DNA from: Butyricicoccus pullicaecorum
Lineage (GTDB): Bacteria > Bacillota > Clostridia > Oscillospirales > Butyricicoccaceae
Length of the DNA stretch: 64,000 nucleotides
Reading direction: 5' to 3'
Assembly (NCBI GenBank): GCA_018366195.1
Contig: JAGZIN010000007.1
Span: forward strand, 1 to 64,000
Below the pieces are notes generated by a model. The model made no database searches. It saw only the letters and a list, made by a program, of their open reading frames with translations, and had not been told where the DNA came from. Both the position numbers and the translations under genes were made by a program. Shown in pieces: positions 52,476 to 60,868 of the stretch. Each line of letters begins with the position of its first letter. Within the stretch, counting starts at the first letter, position 1.

Positions 52476-54383
52476 TTATACTTCGATGAACTGATCCTTT
52501 GCTTCGCCGCACTCTGGGCAAATCCACTCCTCTGGCAGCTTGCTGAAGAGTGTGCCCGGGCTGACTTCGTTCTCCGGATCGCCCTTGCCTGCATCGTACT
52601 CGTAACCACAGCCGCTGCAAACATAAAGCTTCCAAGCCGGTGGCTGCTTCTTCGGGGTCGCACGCTTGATTTTCTTCATCGGAGGTGCTTCCTTCTTCGG
52701 CTCTCCGTTATCGAGTGCCTTTGCCAGCAGCGGCAGAATCTCCTCTACGTCACCCACAATGCCGTAGTCTGCATTCTTAAAGATTGGTGCACCTGGTCTA
52801 TTATTGATTGCAACAATGGTGGAAGCGTCCTTAATGCCCTTGAGGTGCTGAGATGCACCAGAAATGCCGCAGGCAATATACAGATTGCCCTTAAATTTCT
52901 GACCGGACATACCAACATAACGGTTCAGCGGTACATAACGCAGGGTCTCTGCCACCGGACGGGAAGAACCGATCGCTGCGCCAGCCTGCTTTGCAAGCTC
53001 CTCAACCAGCTTCATGTTCTCCTGCTTGCCGATGCCCTTACCTGCACTGACAACACGCTCTGCCTGTGCAATTGGTGTATCCATCGGGATACCCACGGTG
53101 AAGTCATATCCGTCTTTCTTGAGGTTTTCAACCAATGTATTCACGCGCTCCTGTGCGGTGCCGTCCTTCAGAATCATCTTCTTACGCGCACCAGTGATTG
53201 GACCACGCTTGTGTGCAATCGGTGCTGCATCGCCGCCCTTGAGCTTTCCAAGAATATGAGATGCGATAACAACACGCTGAATTTCGTTTGTGCCCTCGTA
53301 AATGGTACAAATCTTTGCGTCACGATATGCACGCTCGACCTCCATACCCTTGAGGTAACCGGTGCCGCCAAAAATCTGAAGGGCATCATTTACAATTTCC
53401 AGACATACATCAGAAGCGTACATCTTTGCCATTGCAGCTTCCATGCCATAAGGCTCATGATGCTCTTTCAGCTCTGCTGCGCTGTAAACCAAGAAGCGTG
53501 CTGCACGCAGCTTGGTTGCCATATCTGCAATCTTAAATGCAATAGACTGCTGATGTGCAATTGCCTTGCCGAACTGCTCACGATCCTTTGCATACTCAAC
53601 CGCTGCCTCATAAGCGCCCTGTGCAATACCGAGTGCCTGAGATGCGATACCAATACGTCCGCCGTCGAGGGTTGCCATTGCAATCTTAAAGCCCTGACCT
53701 TCCTTGCCGAGCAGGTTTTCCTTCGGTACCTTTACGTTATCAAAGAGCAGCTGTGCGGTCGCCGAAGAGCGGATACCGAGCTTGTCATAGTGATCGCCAA
53801 AGGTGAAGCCTTCCCAGCCCTTTTCCACGATAAATGCGCTGATGCCGCGTGTACCGATATCCGGTGTGGTCACCGCAAAGACAACGTAAACATCTGCAAC
53901 GCCGCCGTTTGTGATGAAGATTTTCTCGCCGTTTAGGATATAGTGATCGCCTTCCAAAACCGCAGTTGTCTCGGTTCCGCCTGCATCAGAGCCGGCATTT
54001 GGCTCGGTCAGACCGAACGCACCAATCTTTTCACCCTTTGCCATCGGAACCAGATACTTCTTTTTCTGCTCCTCTGTGCCGAATGCTGCAATCGGATACG
54101 TACCAAGAGATACATGAGCAGACAGGATAACACCTGTGCCGCCATCTACACGTGACAGTTCTTCGACTGCAATTGCATAGCTCAGAACGTCCAGCCCTGC
54201 TCCGCCGTATTCCTTCGGATAGGGAATGCCCATGAGACCCATCTTGCCGAATTTTTCAATCGCCTCAGTTGGGAACTCGCTGTTCTGATCGAGCATAAAC
54301 GCAATTGGCTTTACCTCAGTTTCAGCAAATTCGCGAACCTGAGCACGCAGTGCCTCGTGCGCTTCAGTGGTTTGGAAGTACAT
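52476..54383 (-). CDS. Acyl-CoA dehydrogenase / EtfA-like FAD domain / rubredoxin fusion
   Basis: A 635-residue three-part flavoprotein. Residues 1-~380 are a short-chain acyl-CoA dehydrogenase with GAFGLTEPNAGSDAGG and the catalytic Glu363 in IYEGTNEIQ. Residues ~430-555 are the C-terminal FAD-binding domain of an electron-transfer flavoprotein alpha subunit: SAGKGIG, GSSRPVAET (Arg475), GMSGQ, YIACGISGASQHLKG and KNADYGIVGD. After a basic linker, residues 584-635 form a rubredoxin with Cys589, Cys592, Cys622, Cys625. The EtfA N-terminal domain and EtfB are absent. ATG 54383 follows AGGAGG. It is the first gene of the operon with the flavodiiron protein. Confidence 0.93.
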   Translation of the reverse strand: MYFQTTEAHEALRAQVREFAETEVKPIAFMLDQNSEFPTEAIEKFGKMGLMGIPYPKEYGGAGLDVLSYAIAVEELSRVDGGTGVILSAHVSLGTYPIAAFGTEEQKKKYLVPMAKGEKIGAFGLTEPNAGSDAGGTETTAVLEGDHYILNGEKIFITNGGVADVYVVFAVTTPDIGTRGISAFIVEKGWEGFTFGDHYDKLGIRSSATAQLLFDNVKVPKENLLGKEGQGFKIAMATLDGGRIGIASQALGIAQGAYEAAVEYAKDREQFGKAIAHQQSIAFKIADMATKLRAARFLVYSAAELKEHHEPYGMEAAMAKMYASDVCLEIVNDALQIFGGTGYLKGMEVERAYRDAKICTIYEGTNEIQRVVIASHILGKLKGGDAAPIAHKRGPITGARKKMILKDGTAQERVNTLVENLKKDGYDFTVGIPMDTPIAQAERVVSAGKGIGKQENMKLVEELAKQAGAAIGSSRPVAETLRYVPLNRYVGMSGQKFKGNLYIACGISGASQHLKGIKDASTIVAINNRPGAPIFKNADYGIVGDVEEILPLLAKALDNGEPKKEAPPMKKIKRATPKKQPPAWKLYVCSGCGYEYDAGKGDPENEVSPGTLFSKLPEEWICPECGEAKDQFIEV

Positions 54384-54475
54384 AGGATTTCCTCCTCTTT
54401 CTATAATTTCAGAGCGGTGATTCAAAAAACTGCCCTAAAGATTTTGAAGTTTATGTCATTTGCTTTGTTGTCTTT

Positions 54476-54504
54476 ATTGTATACCTCTCAAGTAGATATT
54501 GCAA
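54476..54504 (-). promoter_or_regulatory. SigA-type promoter of the dehydrogenase-flavodiiron operon
   Basis: Minus strand: TTGCAA (54499-54504), 17-base spacer, TACAAT (54476-54481). The leader to ATG 54383 is about 85 bases. The stretch 54505-54764 is AT-rich and holds no gene I can support. Confidence 0.65.
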
Positions 54505-54764
54505 TGTTCGTTTTAACAGAAAACTTTTCCATTTTTTTGGTAGTTCTGCATAAGAGGATTTTCTTTCTCCGAAAGCAATTGATAGAAATTCCCGATAATT
54601 CTGCAATCTATTTTCCCCTATTTTCGGATACTTTCAAGAGAACTTCTTCTTTTTCCGAACTTTGCAGAAAAAAACAGATGCCACCGTTCATGTACACCTG
54701 TCCATTTTCCGCGTACAAAATATAGCTTGTGCGCAATCCATTTGGAATCGAATCTTTCTGTAAG

Positions 54765-54800
54765 CAAAAAATGTGCGGCTGATTCGAAAATCAACCGCAC
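54765..54800 (-). terminator. Terminator after cutC
   Basis: GTGCGG-T-TGATT pairs with AATCA-G-CCGCAC around a 4-base loop, followed on the minus strand by ATTTTTTG. Confidence 0.85.
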
Positions 54801-54836
54801 GGCTGTGTCCGCAGGTGCCCAAATTGCACGCAGCAC

Positions 54837-55574
54837 TCATATTGAAATTTGCACCAGTTCGCGCACCCGTTCCTCGCTTACGATATCATAGCAGGACGCA
54901 TGCGGCGGCTGTGCAAAGCTGTAACTCACCTTTCCGCCGCAGGTTGTCGGGTCTTCTCTCCAATCCTTGCAGGAGGAATGTGCCTGCGTCAGTCCTGTAT
55001 CAGCAATAATCTCGCGCACATTGGACGCATTGACACCGCAGCCTGCCAATAATTCGATTTGATTGCCATACTTTTCCTGAAGGCTGCGCAGCATTTCCTT
55101 TCCCTCAACCGCCTTTGGTGCCAAACCGCTCGTCAGAATCCGGTCAACACCGGCTGCAATCAACTGCTCAATTGCTTCGTATGGGTCTTTTACGCAGTCG
55201 AACGCACGGTGAAACACTGCCTCTCCGCCCTTTGCATGAATCAGTGCTGTCATTTTTTTCGTACTCTCCACATCAACCGTTGCGTCTGCATGTAAAAAAC
55301 CAAATGCCAATCCATGTGAGCCATACTCCAAAAGCAGCTCCGCCTCTGCAAACATCTGCTCCTTTTCCGCTTGTGTATAGTGAAATCCTCCTGCACGCGG
55401 GCGTACCATGCTGATAATTTTGAGCGAAGTATTTTCGCGGGTCAATTTTACACTGGCAATTGTTGGAGTTAATCCTCCAAGATGCAGCGCCGTATTCAGC
55501 TCAATGCGCTCTGCACCGCCGCGTGATGCTTGCAGTGCGTCCTCATAACTGCCGCAGCAAATTTCGTATGTCAT
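54837..55574 (-). CDS. cutC: CutC-family protein (copper homeostasis family)
   Basis: A TIM-barrel protein of 245 residues. Family signatures: GGAERIELNTALHLGGLTP (~20-38), MVRPRAGGFHYT, GFLHADATVD, FHRAFD and LTSGLAPKA. The copper role assigned to the family is weakly supported; the true activity is unknown. ATG 55574 is better spaced from GGAG than the ATG two codons before it. Stands alone with its promoter 150 bases upstream. Confidence 0.92.
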   Translation of the reverse strand: MTYEICCGSYEDALQASRGGAERIELNTALHLGGLTPTIASVKLTRENTSLKIISMVRPRAGGFHYTQAEKEQMFAEAELLLEYGSHGLAFGFLHADATVDVESTKKMTALIHAKGGEAVFHRAFDCVKDPYEAIEQLIAAGVDRILTSGLAPKAVEGKEMLRSLQEKYGNQIELLAGCGVNASNVREIIADTGLTQAHSSCKDWREDPTTCGGKVSYSFAQPPHASCYDIVSEERVRELVQISI

Positions 55575-55720
55575 ACCCATTCTCTCCTTTTTGAATCGTC
55601 ACCGTTCGTCAAATGCCCAACCAAAGCGTCCTGTCTGCCGAGCAACGCTTGGGGCGATACCGCAAACCCCATAACCTGATGCAGCTTCCTATCGCCATGG
55701 CTCTGGTATTCTCTATCAAC

Positions 55721-55749
55721 ATCATACTACCATTTTCTGTTTCATGCAA
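55721..55749 (-). promoter_or_regulatory. SigA-type promoter of cutC
   Basis: Minus strand: TTGCAT (55744-55749), 17-base spacer, TATGAT (55721-55726). The leader of about 140 bases contains an imperfect hairpin CCAAGCGT...ACGCTTTGG (complement of 55618-55654). In 55750-55905 I see no gene. Confidence 0.7.
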
Positions 55750-55905
55750 GACACTGCTCTGTCCATGCGGCAGCTCAATACCAATGCTATCCTTTGCATC
55801 GCATCAGTCTTTGTTCGCGGTCTGTCAATTGCTTTTGAACCCTTCTGGTATCCCAACCAATCGCGCCTCAAACCATTCGCATTTTCCGACAGGCGCGTCA
55901 CGCTG

Positions 55906-56388
55906 CTACTTATGATACTTCCCGCCTTCTATGATATTGAGTGCACGGTAAATCTGTTCCAGCACCATGACCCGCGCAAGATGATGCGGAAATGTCATAG
56001 GAGACATCGAAAGGCGCAGCTTTGCCTGCTGCTTGAGTGATTCTGCCATACCGCAGGAGCCGCCAAGGAGCACAGCAATTTTACTGATGCCGGATACCGT
56101 CATCTGTTGTACAGTCTGTGCCAAAACCTCACTGGACATTGTTTTTCCTTCGACACACATTGCAATCACTGCCGCCCCCTGCGGAATTTTATTGCGAATC
56201 AGTTCCGCTTCTTTTTGCAAGGCTGCCTCCAGCTGCCCCGCAGACGGACGTTCCGGCAGCTTTTGTTCCGGCAATTCTACGACTTCTAATTTACAATAGC
56301 CCTGCAAGCGCTTTTTGTATTCATCGCATGCCTGTTTCCAAAATTTTTCTCCCAGCTTTCCCACGCAAATTACGCTGACGGATAACAT
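55906..56388 (-). CDS. rlmH: 23S rRNA pseudouridine-1915 N3-methyltransferase RlmH
   Basis: A SPOUT-class methyltransferase of 160 residues acting on helix 69. The knot region LLGGSCGMAESLKQQ and the C-terminal SMSPMTFPHHLARVMVLEQIYRA are the family markers. ATG 56388 follows AAGGA; earlier ATG in frame lies in the walJ coding end, which it overlaps. Last gene of the murA-walJ-rlmH run, as in the Wal clusters of Firmicutes. Confidence 0.96.
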   Translation of the reverse strand: MLSVSVICVGKLGEKFWKQACDEYKKRLQGYCKLEVVELPEQKLPERPSAGQLEAALQKEAELIRNKIPQGAAVIAMCVEGKTMSSEVLAQTVQQMTVSGISKIAVLLGGSCGMAESLKQQAKLRLSMSPMTFPHHLARVMVLEQIYRALNIIEGGKYHK

Positions 56389-57185
56389 ACCGTATCTTCC
56401 TTTCCTTGCAGCCAAACAGGACCAGTCATTTCATTCTTTGGGGCAATGTACATCGCACAGTGCAGCCGGTCTGCCATCAATGCAGCTTCTGTTTCCATTT
56501 GTGCCATGGCTGGTGTATTATTCTTGTCACTTAAATGAGATAAAATCAGCTGCTCTGCTCCCTCACGCGCCAGTTCAACAGCAAAACGTGCACATTCAAA
56601 ATTAGACAAATGCCCACGGGGACCAGAAACCCGCTCCTGCAAATGATAAGGATACGGTCCATTCCGCAGCATATCGGGGTCATGATTGGATTCCAATACT
56701 GCGGCATCACAACCTAGCATGGCCTCCCTCACCGCAGCACTTACAAAACCAAGGTCTGTGAGATAACCAAATGATATCCGGCTGCCTGTCAAGCGATAAC
56801 CCACACTATCCGCCGCATCATGCGGTGTCGGAAAACTCTGTACCTTTACCCCTCCGATTTCAAAGGCTGCACCATGATAAAACGGGCGCAGCTGGTCACG
56901 AATGTTGGGATATTTTGCAAGCAGAACATCAGCAGTTCCGCACGCTGTATAAATGGGTGTTTGATAATTTTTAATCAACGTGGCAAGTCCCTTGATGTGG
57001 TCTGTATGCTCATGCGTGATGAGTATGGCATCTAAATCCGCTATCGTAAGACCGAACGTTTCCAGCAGCCCTTTGAGCCGCCGCACGGAGATTCCAACGT
57101 CAATCAGCAAACAGATATTATCCAGCACCAACAGCCCACTATTTCCCGTTGAACCACTTGCCAAACCATAATATAAATCTTTCAT
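56370..57185 (-). CDS. walJ: MBL-fold hydrolase WalJ (YycJ)
   Basis: A metallo-beta-lactamase-fold nuclease or hydrolase, 271 residues, of the family found with walRK. GLASGSTGNS at the N-terminus, THEHTDHIKGL with the metal site, GYLTDLGFVSAAV, LESNHDPDML and RGHLSNFECA are the markers. ATG 57185 follows AAGGA; the 44 residues upstream in the frame lie in a terminator. It overlaps rlmH. Confidence 0.93.
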   Translation of the reverse strand: MKDLYYGLASGSTGNSGLLVLDNICLLIDVGISVRRLKGLLETFGLTIADLDAILITHEHTDHIKGLATLIKNYQTPIYTACGTADVLLAKYPNIRDQLRPFYHGAAFEIGGVKVQSFPTPHDAADSVGYRLTGSRISFGYLTDLGFVSAAVREAMLGCDAAVLESNHDPDMLRNGPYPYHLQERVSGPRGHLSNFECARFAVELAREGAEQLILSHLSDKNNTPAMAQMETEAALMADRLHCAMYIAPKNEMTGPVWLQGKEDTVCYPSA

Positions 57186-57206
57186 TGTTGATTTTCCTTT
57201 TGTAAA

Positions 57207-57237
57207 ACAAAAAAAGCAGAGAAATGCTTTCTCCGCC
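57207..57237 (-). terminator. Terminator after murA
   Basis: GCGGAGAAA-GCA-TTTCTCTGC on the minus strand, followed by seven T. Partial read-through must feed walJ. Confidence 0.75.
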
Positions 57238-57249
57238 TTTTTTCTACAT

Positions 57250-58554
57250 TTAGTTTGCAGACACAATCGAAGACCGCTCATTGGTATCCGGAATCTCAGA
57301 ACGGTACATATCTGCACCGAGTCCGACCAGTTTTTCTACCAGATTCTCGTAGCCGCGTTCAATAAATGTAACCTGCTCCACTTCTGTGACACCCTTTGCA
57401 GCAAGACCGGCAATGACCATAGCAGCCCCTGCACGCAAATCAAAGGCACGAACCGGTGCAGCCTTCAGCTCCGGTACGCCCTCTACCACTGCGATTTTGC
57501 CGTCCACATGGATATTAGCACCCATGCGCAGCAATTCCTCCGTGTAGCGGTAGCGATTATCCCATACACCCTCTGTAATGATACTGGTTCCCTCCGCAAG
57601 ACAAAGTGCAGTGGTCAGCTGCGGCTGCATATCGGTCGGGAATCCCGGATACGGAAGTGTTTTGACATTTGTTTTGTTGAGCTTTTCCGTGCGGCGCACC
57701 AAAATCGAGTCATCAAATTCGGTGATTTCAACGCCCATCTCTGTCAGCTTCGCCGTGATGCACTCCAAATGCTTGGGGATAACATTTTTAATGAGAACCT
57801 GCCCGCCGGTTGCAGCAACGGCTGCCATAAAGGTTCCCGCCTCAATCTGATCCGGAATGATAGAATGGGTTCCGCCATGCAGCGCCTTCACCCCTCGAAT
57901 CTTAATCACATCGGTACCTGCGCCCTTGACATCTGCCCCCATTGCATTGAGGAAGTTTGCAAGGTCTACGATATGTGGTTCCTTTGCGGCGTTCTCAATG
58001 ACAGTCATTCCCTCGGCAAGAACCGCCGCCAGCATAATATTGATTGTTGCGCCAACCGAAACTACATCAAAATAAATATGTGCACCATGCAGACCGTTTG
58101 GTGCTTCAGCGTGAATATAACCACCCTCTCGAATGGATACCGTTGCCCCCAACGCCTCAAAGCCCTTGATATGCTGGTCGATGGGACGAACGCCGCCAAA
58201 GTTACAGCCGCCCGGCATGGCAACCTCTGCCTTATGGTATTTCCCGAGCAAAACGCCAATCAGATAATAAGACGCACGGATTTTACGCATGAGTTCATAG
58301 GGTATTTTTGCATCTGGCATACAATCGCCGCACACCTCGACCGTAGAGGCATTGAGCAGACGAATGGAAACGCCCAGTTCACGCAAAATCTCCAACTGTA
58401 AAGTCACATCAATAATTTTCGGGACATTTTCGATGCGGCACGGGCCGTCCACAAGCAGCGCTGCGGGTACAATGGCAACTGCTGCATTTTTCGCGCCGCT
58501 GATTGTTACTTCACCATTCAAAGGCTTGCCGCCGTTAATTACATATTTCGTCAA
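57250..58554 (-). CDS. murA: UDP-N-acetylglucosamine 1-carboxyvinyltransferase MurA
   Basis: First committed step of peptidoglycan synthesis: transfers enolpyruvate from PEP to UDP-GlcNAc. 434 residues with the active-site Cys117 in PGGCNFGGVRPID (fosfomycin target), and ISGAKNAAVAIV at the N-terminus. The start is TTG 58554, nine bases after AAGGAG. The gene sits between walI and walJ and has its own promoter, so in this genome the Wal cluster carries a wall enzyme inside it. Confidence 0.96.
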   Translation of the reverse strand: MTKYVINGGKPLNGEVTISGAKNAAVAIVPAALLVDGPCRIENVPKIIDVTLQLEILRELGVSIRLLNASTVEVCGDCMPDAKIPYELMRKIRASYYLIGVLLGKYHKAEVAMPGGCNFGGVRPIDQHIKGFEALGATVSIREGGYIHAEAPNGLHGAHIYFDVVSVGATINIMLAAVLAEGMTVIENAAKEPHIVDLANFLNAMGADVKGAGTDVIKIRGVKALHGGTHSIIPDQIEAGTFMAAVAATGGQVLIKNVIPKHLECITAKLTEMGVEITEFDDSILVRRTEKLNKTNVKTLPYPGFPTDMQPQLTTALCLAEGTSIITEGVWDNRYRYTEELLRMGANIHVDGKIAVVEGVPELKAAPVRAFDLRAGAAMVIAGLAAKGVTEVEQVTFIERGYENLVEKLVGLGADMYRSEIPDTNERSSIVSAN

Positions 58555-58674
58555 GTCAACCGTCTCCTTAACGTTTCGTTCCTAGTATTCGGGAGCGCAG
58601 CGTACCGCCGCCATTTCCCACTGTATATAAAAATGGTTATCAACCGTTCCTCTGTGCAAATTCATGCATTATCT

Positions 58675-58703
58675 ATTTTACCATAAACATCTTGAAATTG
58701 CAA
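58675..58703 (-). promoter_or_regulatory. SigA-type promoter of murA
   Basis: Minus strand: TTGCAA (58698-58703), 17-base spacer, TAAAAT (58675-58680). A leader of about 115 bases follows. Confidence 0.75.
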
Positions 58704-58731
58704 AACCTTTTGTGGTATCCCCGAATTTTTT

Positions 58732-59541
58732 TCAGAGCAAAACACTGGACTTCTTCAGTGAATCGACAAAAAATGCACCGACATCGGTTTCCACACGCCA
58801 GCCGGGTGTCATTTGCACACGTCCGCCGCCGCTCTCACTGAGCAAAAAACCAAGCTGCATGCTGTCAATTCTTGTAACCTCATTTTTGGAAATCAAATAA
58901 AAAAGTGCATCTGTTGCCAAAAAATTAACATAGTTTCCACTTTTCGTGATATAGGGCATACCAAATGTCCACCAGCCCATCAGTTCTATCTCATCTTCCC
59001 GAAACATCAGCGTCAGTTCACGGTTAAACACCGGCACGCCTGCCGTTGGGAACGAGGCGGTCACGGTCAAGTGTTCCGCATTCCAGTCGAGTGCTGCCGA
59101 AATCCCGGCGCGCTGCAAAATCGTCTTTGCATAAGTTCTGGCATCTTCTTCCTCTGTCGGCTTTTTGTAATCCTCCGGCTTGAGTGTTCCGGATACGACG
59201 CCGCCATCTCGCCAATTCAGTTCTCCGTATGCACTTTCATAATATACGGTGCTGCCATCTGGCTGTTCCGTGCGGACAAGCTCCTTCCCGAGCAGCCCTG
59301 CCGCAAATTTGTCCTCATCTGCACGGCTTCGGTCAATTTGTAAGACCGGCAGGGTATGCGCCTCAGGCAAATCAAAATCCGCCGTGATGGAGCGTCTCTC
59401 CAGAATCTCCATAATATGATGTGCATTTTCTGCCATTCGATAAGAATGAGACACATATTTTCCTGCAATATTGATAATCAAAAATCCATCTACCAAAAGC
59501 AAAATCAGAATGAGAATGGACTTTACACGACTCCACTGCAT
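58732..59541 (-). CDS. walI: WalI/YycI-like membrane-anchored regulator of WalK
   Basis: A 269-residue protein with one N-terminal membrane segment (about 8-27) and an extracytoplasmic domain. In B. subtilis WalH and WalI hold the WalK kinase in check. I assign it by position after walH and by the YycI-like anchored layout and two-fold FNRELTLMF / VNFLATDALFYL pattern; the sequence is divergent, so the call is less sure than for walR or walK. ATG 59541 has AAGG upstream. Confidence 0.72.
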   Translation of the reverse strand: MQWSRVKSILILILLLVDGFLIINIAGKYVSHSYRMAENAHHIMEILERRSITADFDLPEAHTLPVLQIDRSRADEDKFAAGLLGKELVRTEQPDGSTVYYESAYGELNWRDGGVVSGTLKPEDYKKPTEEEDARTYAKTILQRAGISAALDWNAEHLTVTASFPTAGVPVFNRELTLMFREDEIELMGWWTFGMPYITKSGNYVNFLATDALFYLISKNEVTRIDSMQLGFLLSESGGGRVQMTPGWRVETDVGAFFVDSLKKSSVLL

Positions 59542-59545
59542 AGCT

Positions 59546-60868
59546 CTACCTTCCCTGCTCCTCCTTGACATAATAACGGCTGGGAATCAGTCCCGATTCT
59601 GCGGAAAAATATCCAACAGCCAGACTACACAGCGGCTCTGTCGCTGCCGCCGCTGCGGGGGCGGTGGGCATCAGCATTTGACTCTCTTCCTTTTGCCGGA
59701 AGCTTCTCAAATTGAGCTTGGCAGAAACCAGTGCATTGGATTGATATTCCACTACCGCCAAAATTCCTTCCTGTCCCTCAACGGGCACCCCATTGACAAC
59801 ATATCGGAATAAAATCTGCGTGGTCTTTTCCTCCGTCAGGTAAGAATCACAGAAAAAGGTTGCATCTGCGCTGAACGACTGAAAAATATTTTCGAGCAGA
59901 CTGCGGGCATAGTCGATTTGATAGGGCAGTGGCTGCTCACTGCCCAGCTCATTTTGCAGATAAGCCTCCAATCCGCCCTCCACTGTATTGGCGCGGAACA
60001 CAACCTCCCCGTTACTGCCCACCCGCAGCGTACTCTGATTTCCGACAAAGACACGGCTTTTGGTTGCAGTATCCTCGTAATTTCGCATATAGGGGGCGTA
60101 TCCGAACGCTTGCAGCAGGATTTGCAGGCTTGCCTGACTCTCTGTATTGAATTGTGGAGCTTCACTGGTCAGTCTATGCAGCTCCATCGTCTGAGGGAAC
60201 AAAAGAGTTTCCGGCAAAACATTCGGGTAATCCTGCTCTGCCGCGAAGCCGCATGGCAGTCCCGCCAAATCATGCGCGGACAATGTTCCTTCCATCGGCT
60301 TCCCGTGGATTTCATACAGCATATTGGTGTCCGTGCGAAGCCAAAGCACACCGTCCTGCCCCAGCAGCACCGACTGCACAATCGGGTCCTCGTCCCCGAT
60401 ATAATTGCCGCCTACCCAATTGGTGATGAGCGAAAGCGGCAGCCGGCTGTCATACCGAAAGTACACCCCGGGCAAGCACAGGGCTTTCTGATATGCTTGT
60501 TCTGTACCCTGCCGCAGCTCCGTAATGCTGCTGAGTGCTGCACTTATTTGTGCGCCATAGGTCGCAAGAAAAGAACGCACGGCAATTTCATTGTACTGTG
60601 CGCCGCGCATCTCGTCCGCCGTCCGCACCGCAAATTCCGCAGGGAGTGCCGCTGGAATTTCTCCCGACCGCAGCTCGAACCCACCCGCTTCTCCGTAGTT
60701 CAAATTGATATACCACCGCCCCAACCAAGACTCCGTTGGAATGTCTGTCAGGCTTAGGTCATGTACCCAGCCCAGTGCTGTCAGCAGCACCAGCAGCAGC
60801 GTTAAAAACAGCAGTGCCAGATTCTTTGCCAGATTCTTCAGTTCCCTTTTTGACTTTTGGATTTTCAT
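59546..60868 (-). CDS. walH: WalH/YycH-like membrane-anchored regulator of WalK
   Basis: A 440-residue protein with a basic N-terminus, one membrane segment (about 13-36) and a large outside domain. Length and layout fit YycH, and the gene order walK-walH-walI is kept. It overlaps walK by four bases and ends four bases before walI starts. Similarity to characterised YycH is weak to the eye. Confidence 0.72.
   Translation of the reverse strand: MKIQKSKRELKNLAKNLALLFLTLLLVLLTALGWVHDLSLTDIPTESWLGRWYINLNYGEAGGFELRSGEIPAALPAEFAVRTADEMRGAQYNEIAVRSFLATYGAQISAALSSITELRQGTEQAYQKALCLPGVYFRYDSRLPLSLITNWVGGNYIGDEDPIVQSVLLGQDGVLWLRTDTNMLYEIHGKPMEGTLSAHDLAGLPCGFAAEQDYPNVLPETLLFPQTMELHRLTSEAPQFNTESQASLQILLQAFGYAPYMRNYEDTATKSRVFVGNQSTLRVGSNGEVVFRANTVEGGLEAYLQNELGSEQPLPYQIDYARSLLENIFQSFSADATFFCDSYLTEEKTTQILFRYVVNGVPVEGQEGILAVVEYQSNALVSAKLNLRSFRQKEESQMLMPTAPAAAAATEPLCSLAVGYFSAESGLIPSRYYVKEEQGR

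Noticed and set aside
54357..54725. A 122-residue plus-strand open frame before cutC
   Set aside because: Overlaps the dehydrogenase start and promoter, AT-rich, no ribosome site, no family resemblance.
55613..55915. A 100-residue plus-strand frame between cutC and rlmH, and short minus-strand ATG frames
   Set aside because: No ribosome site or recognisable motif; the region carries the cutC promoter and leader instead.
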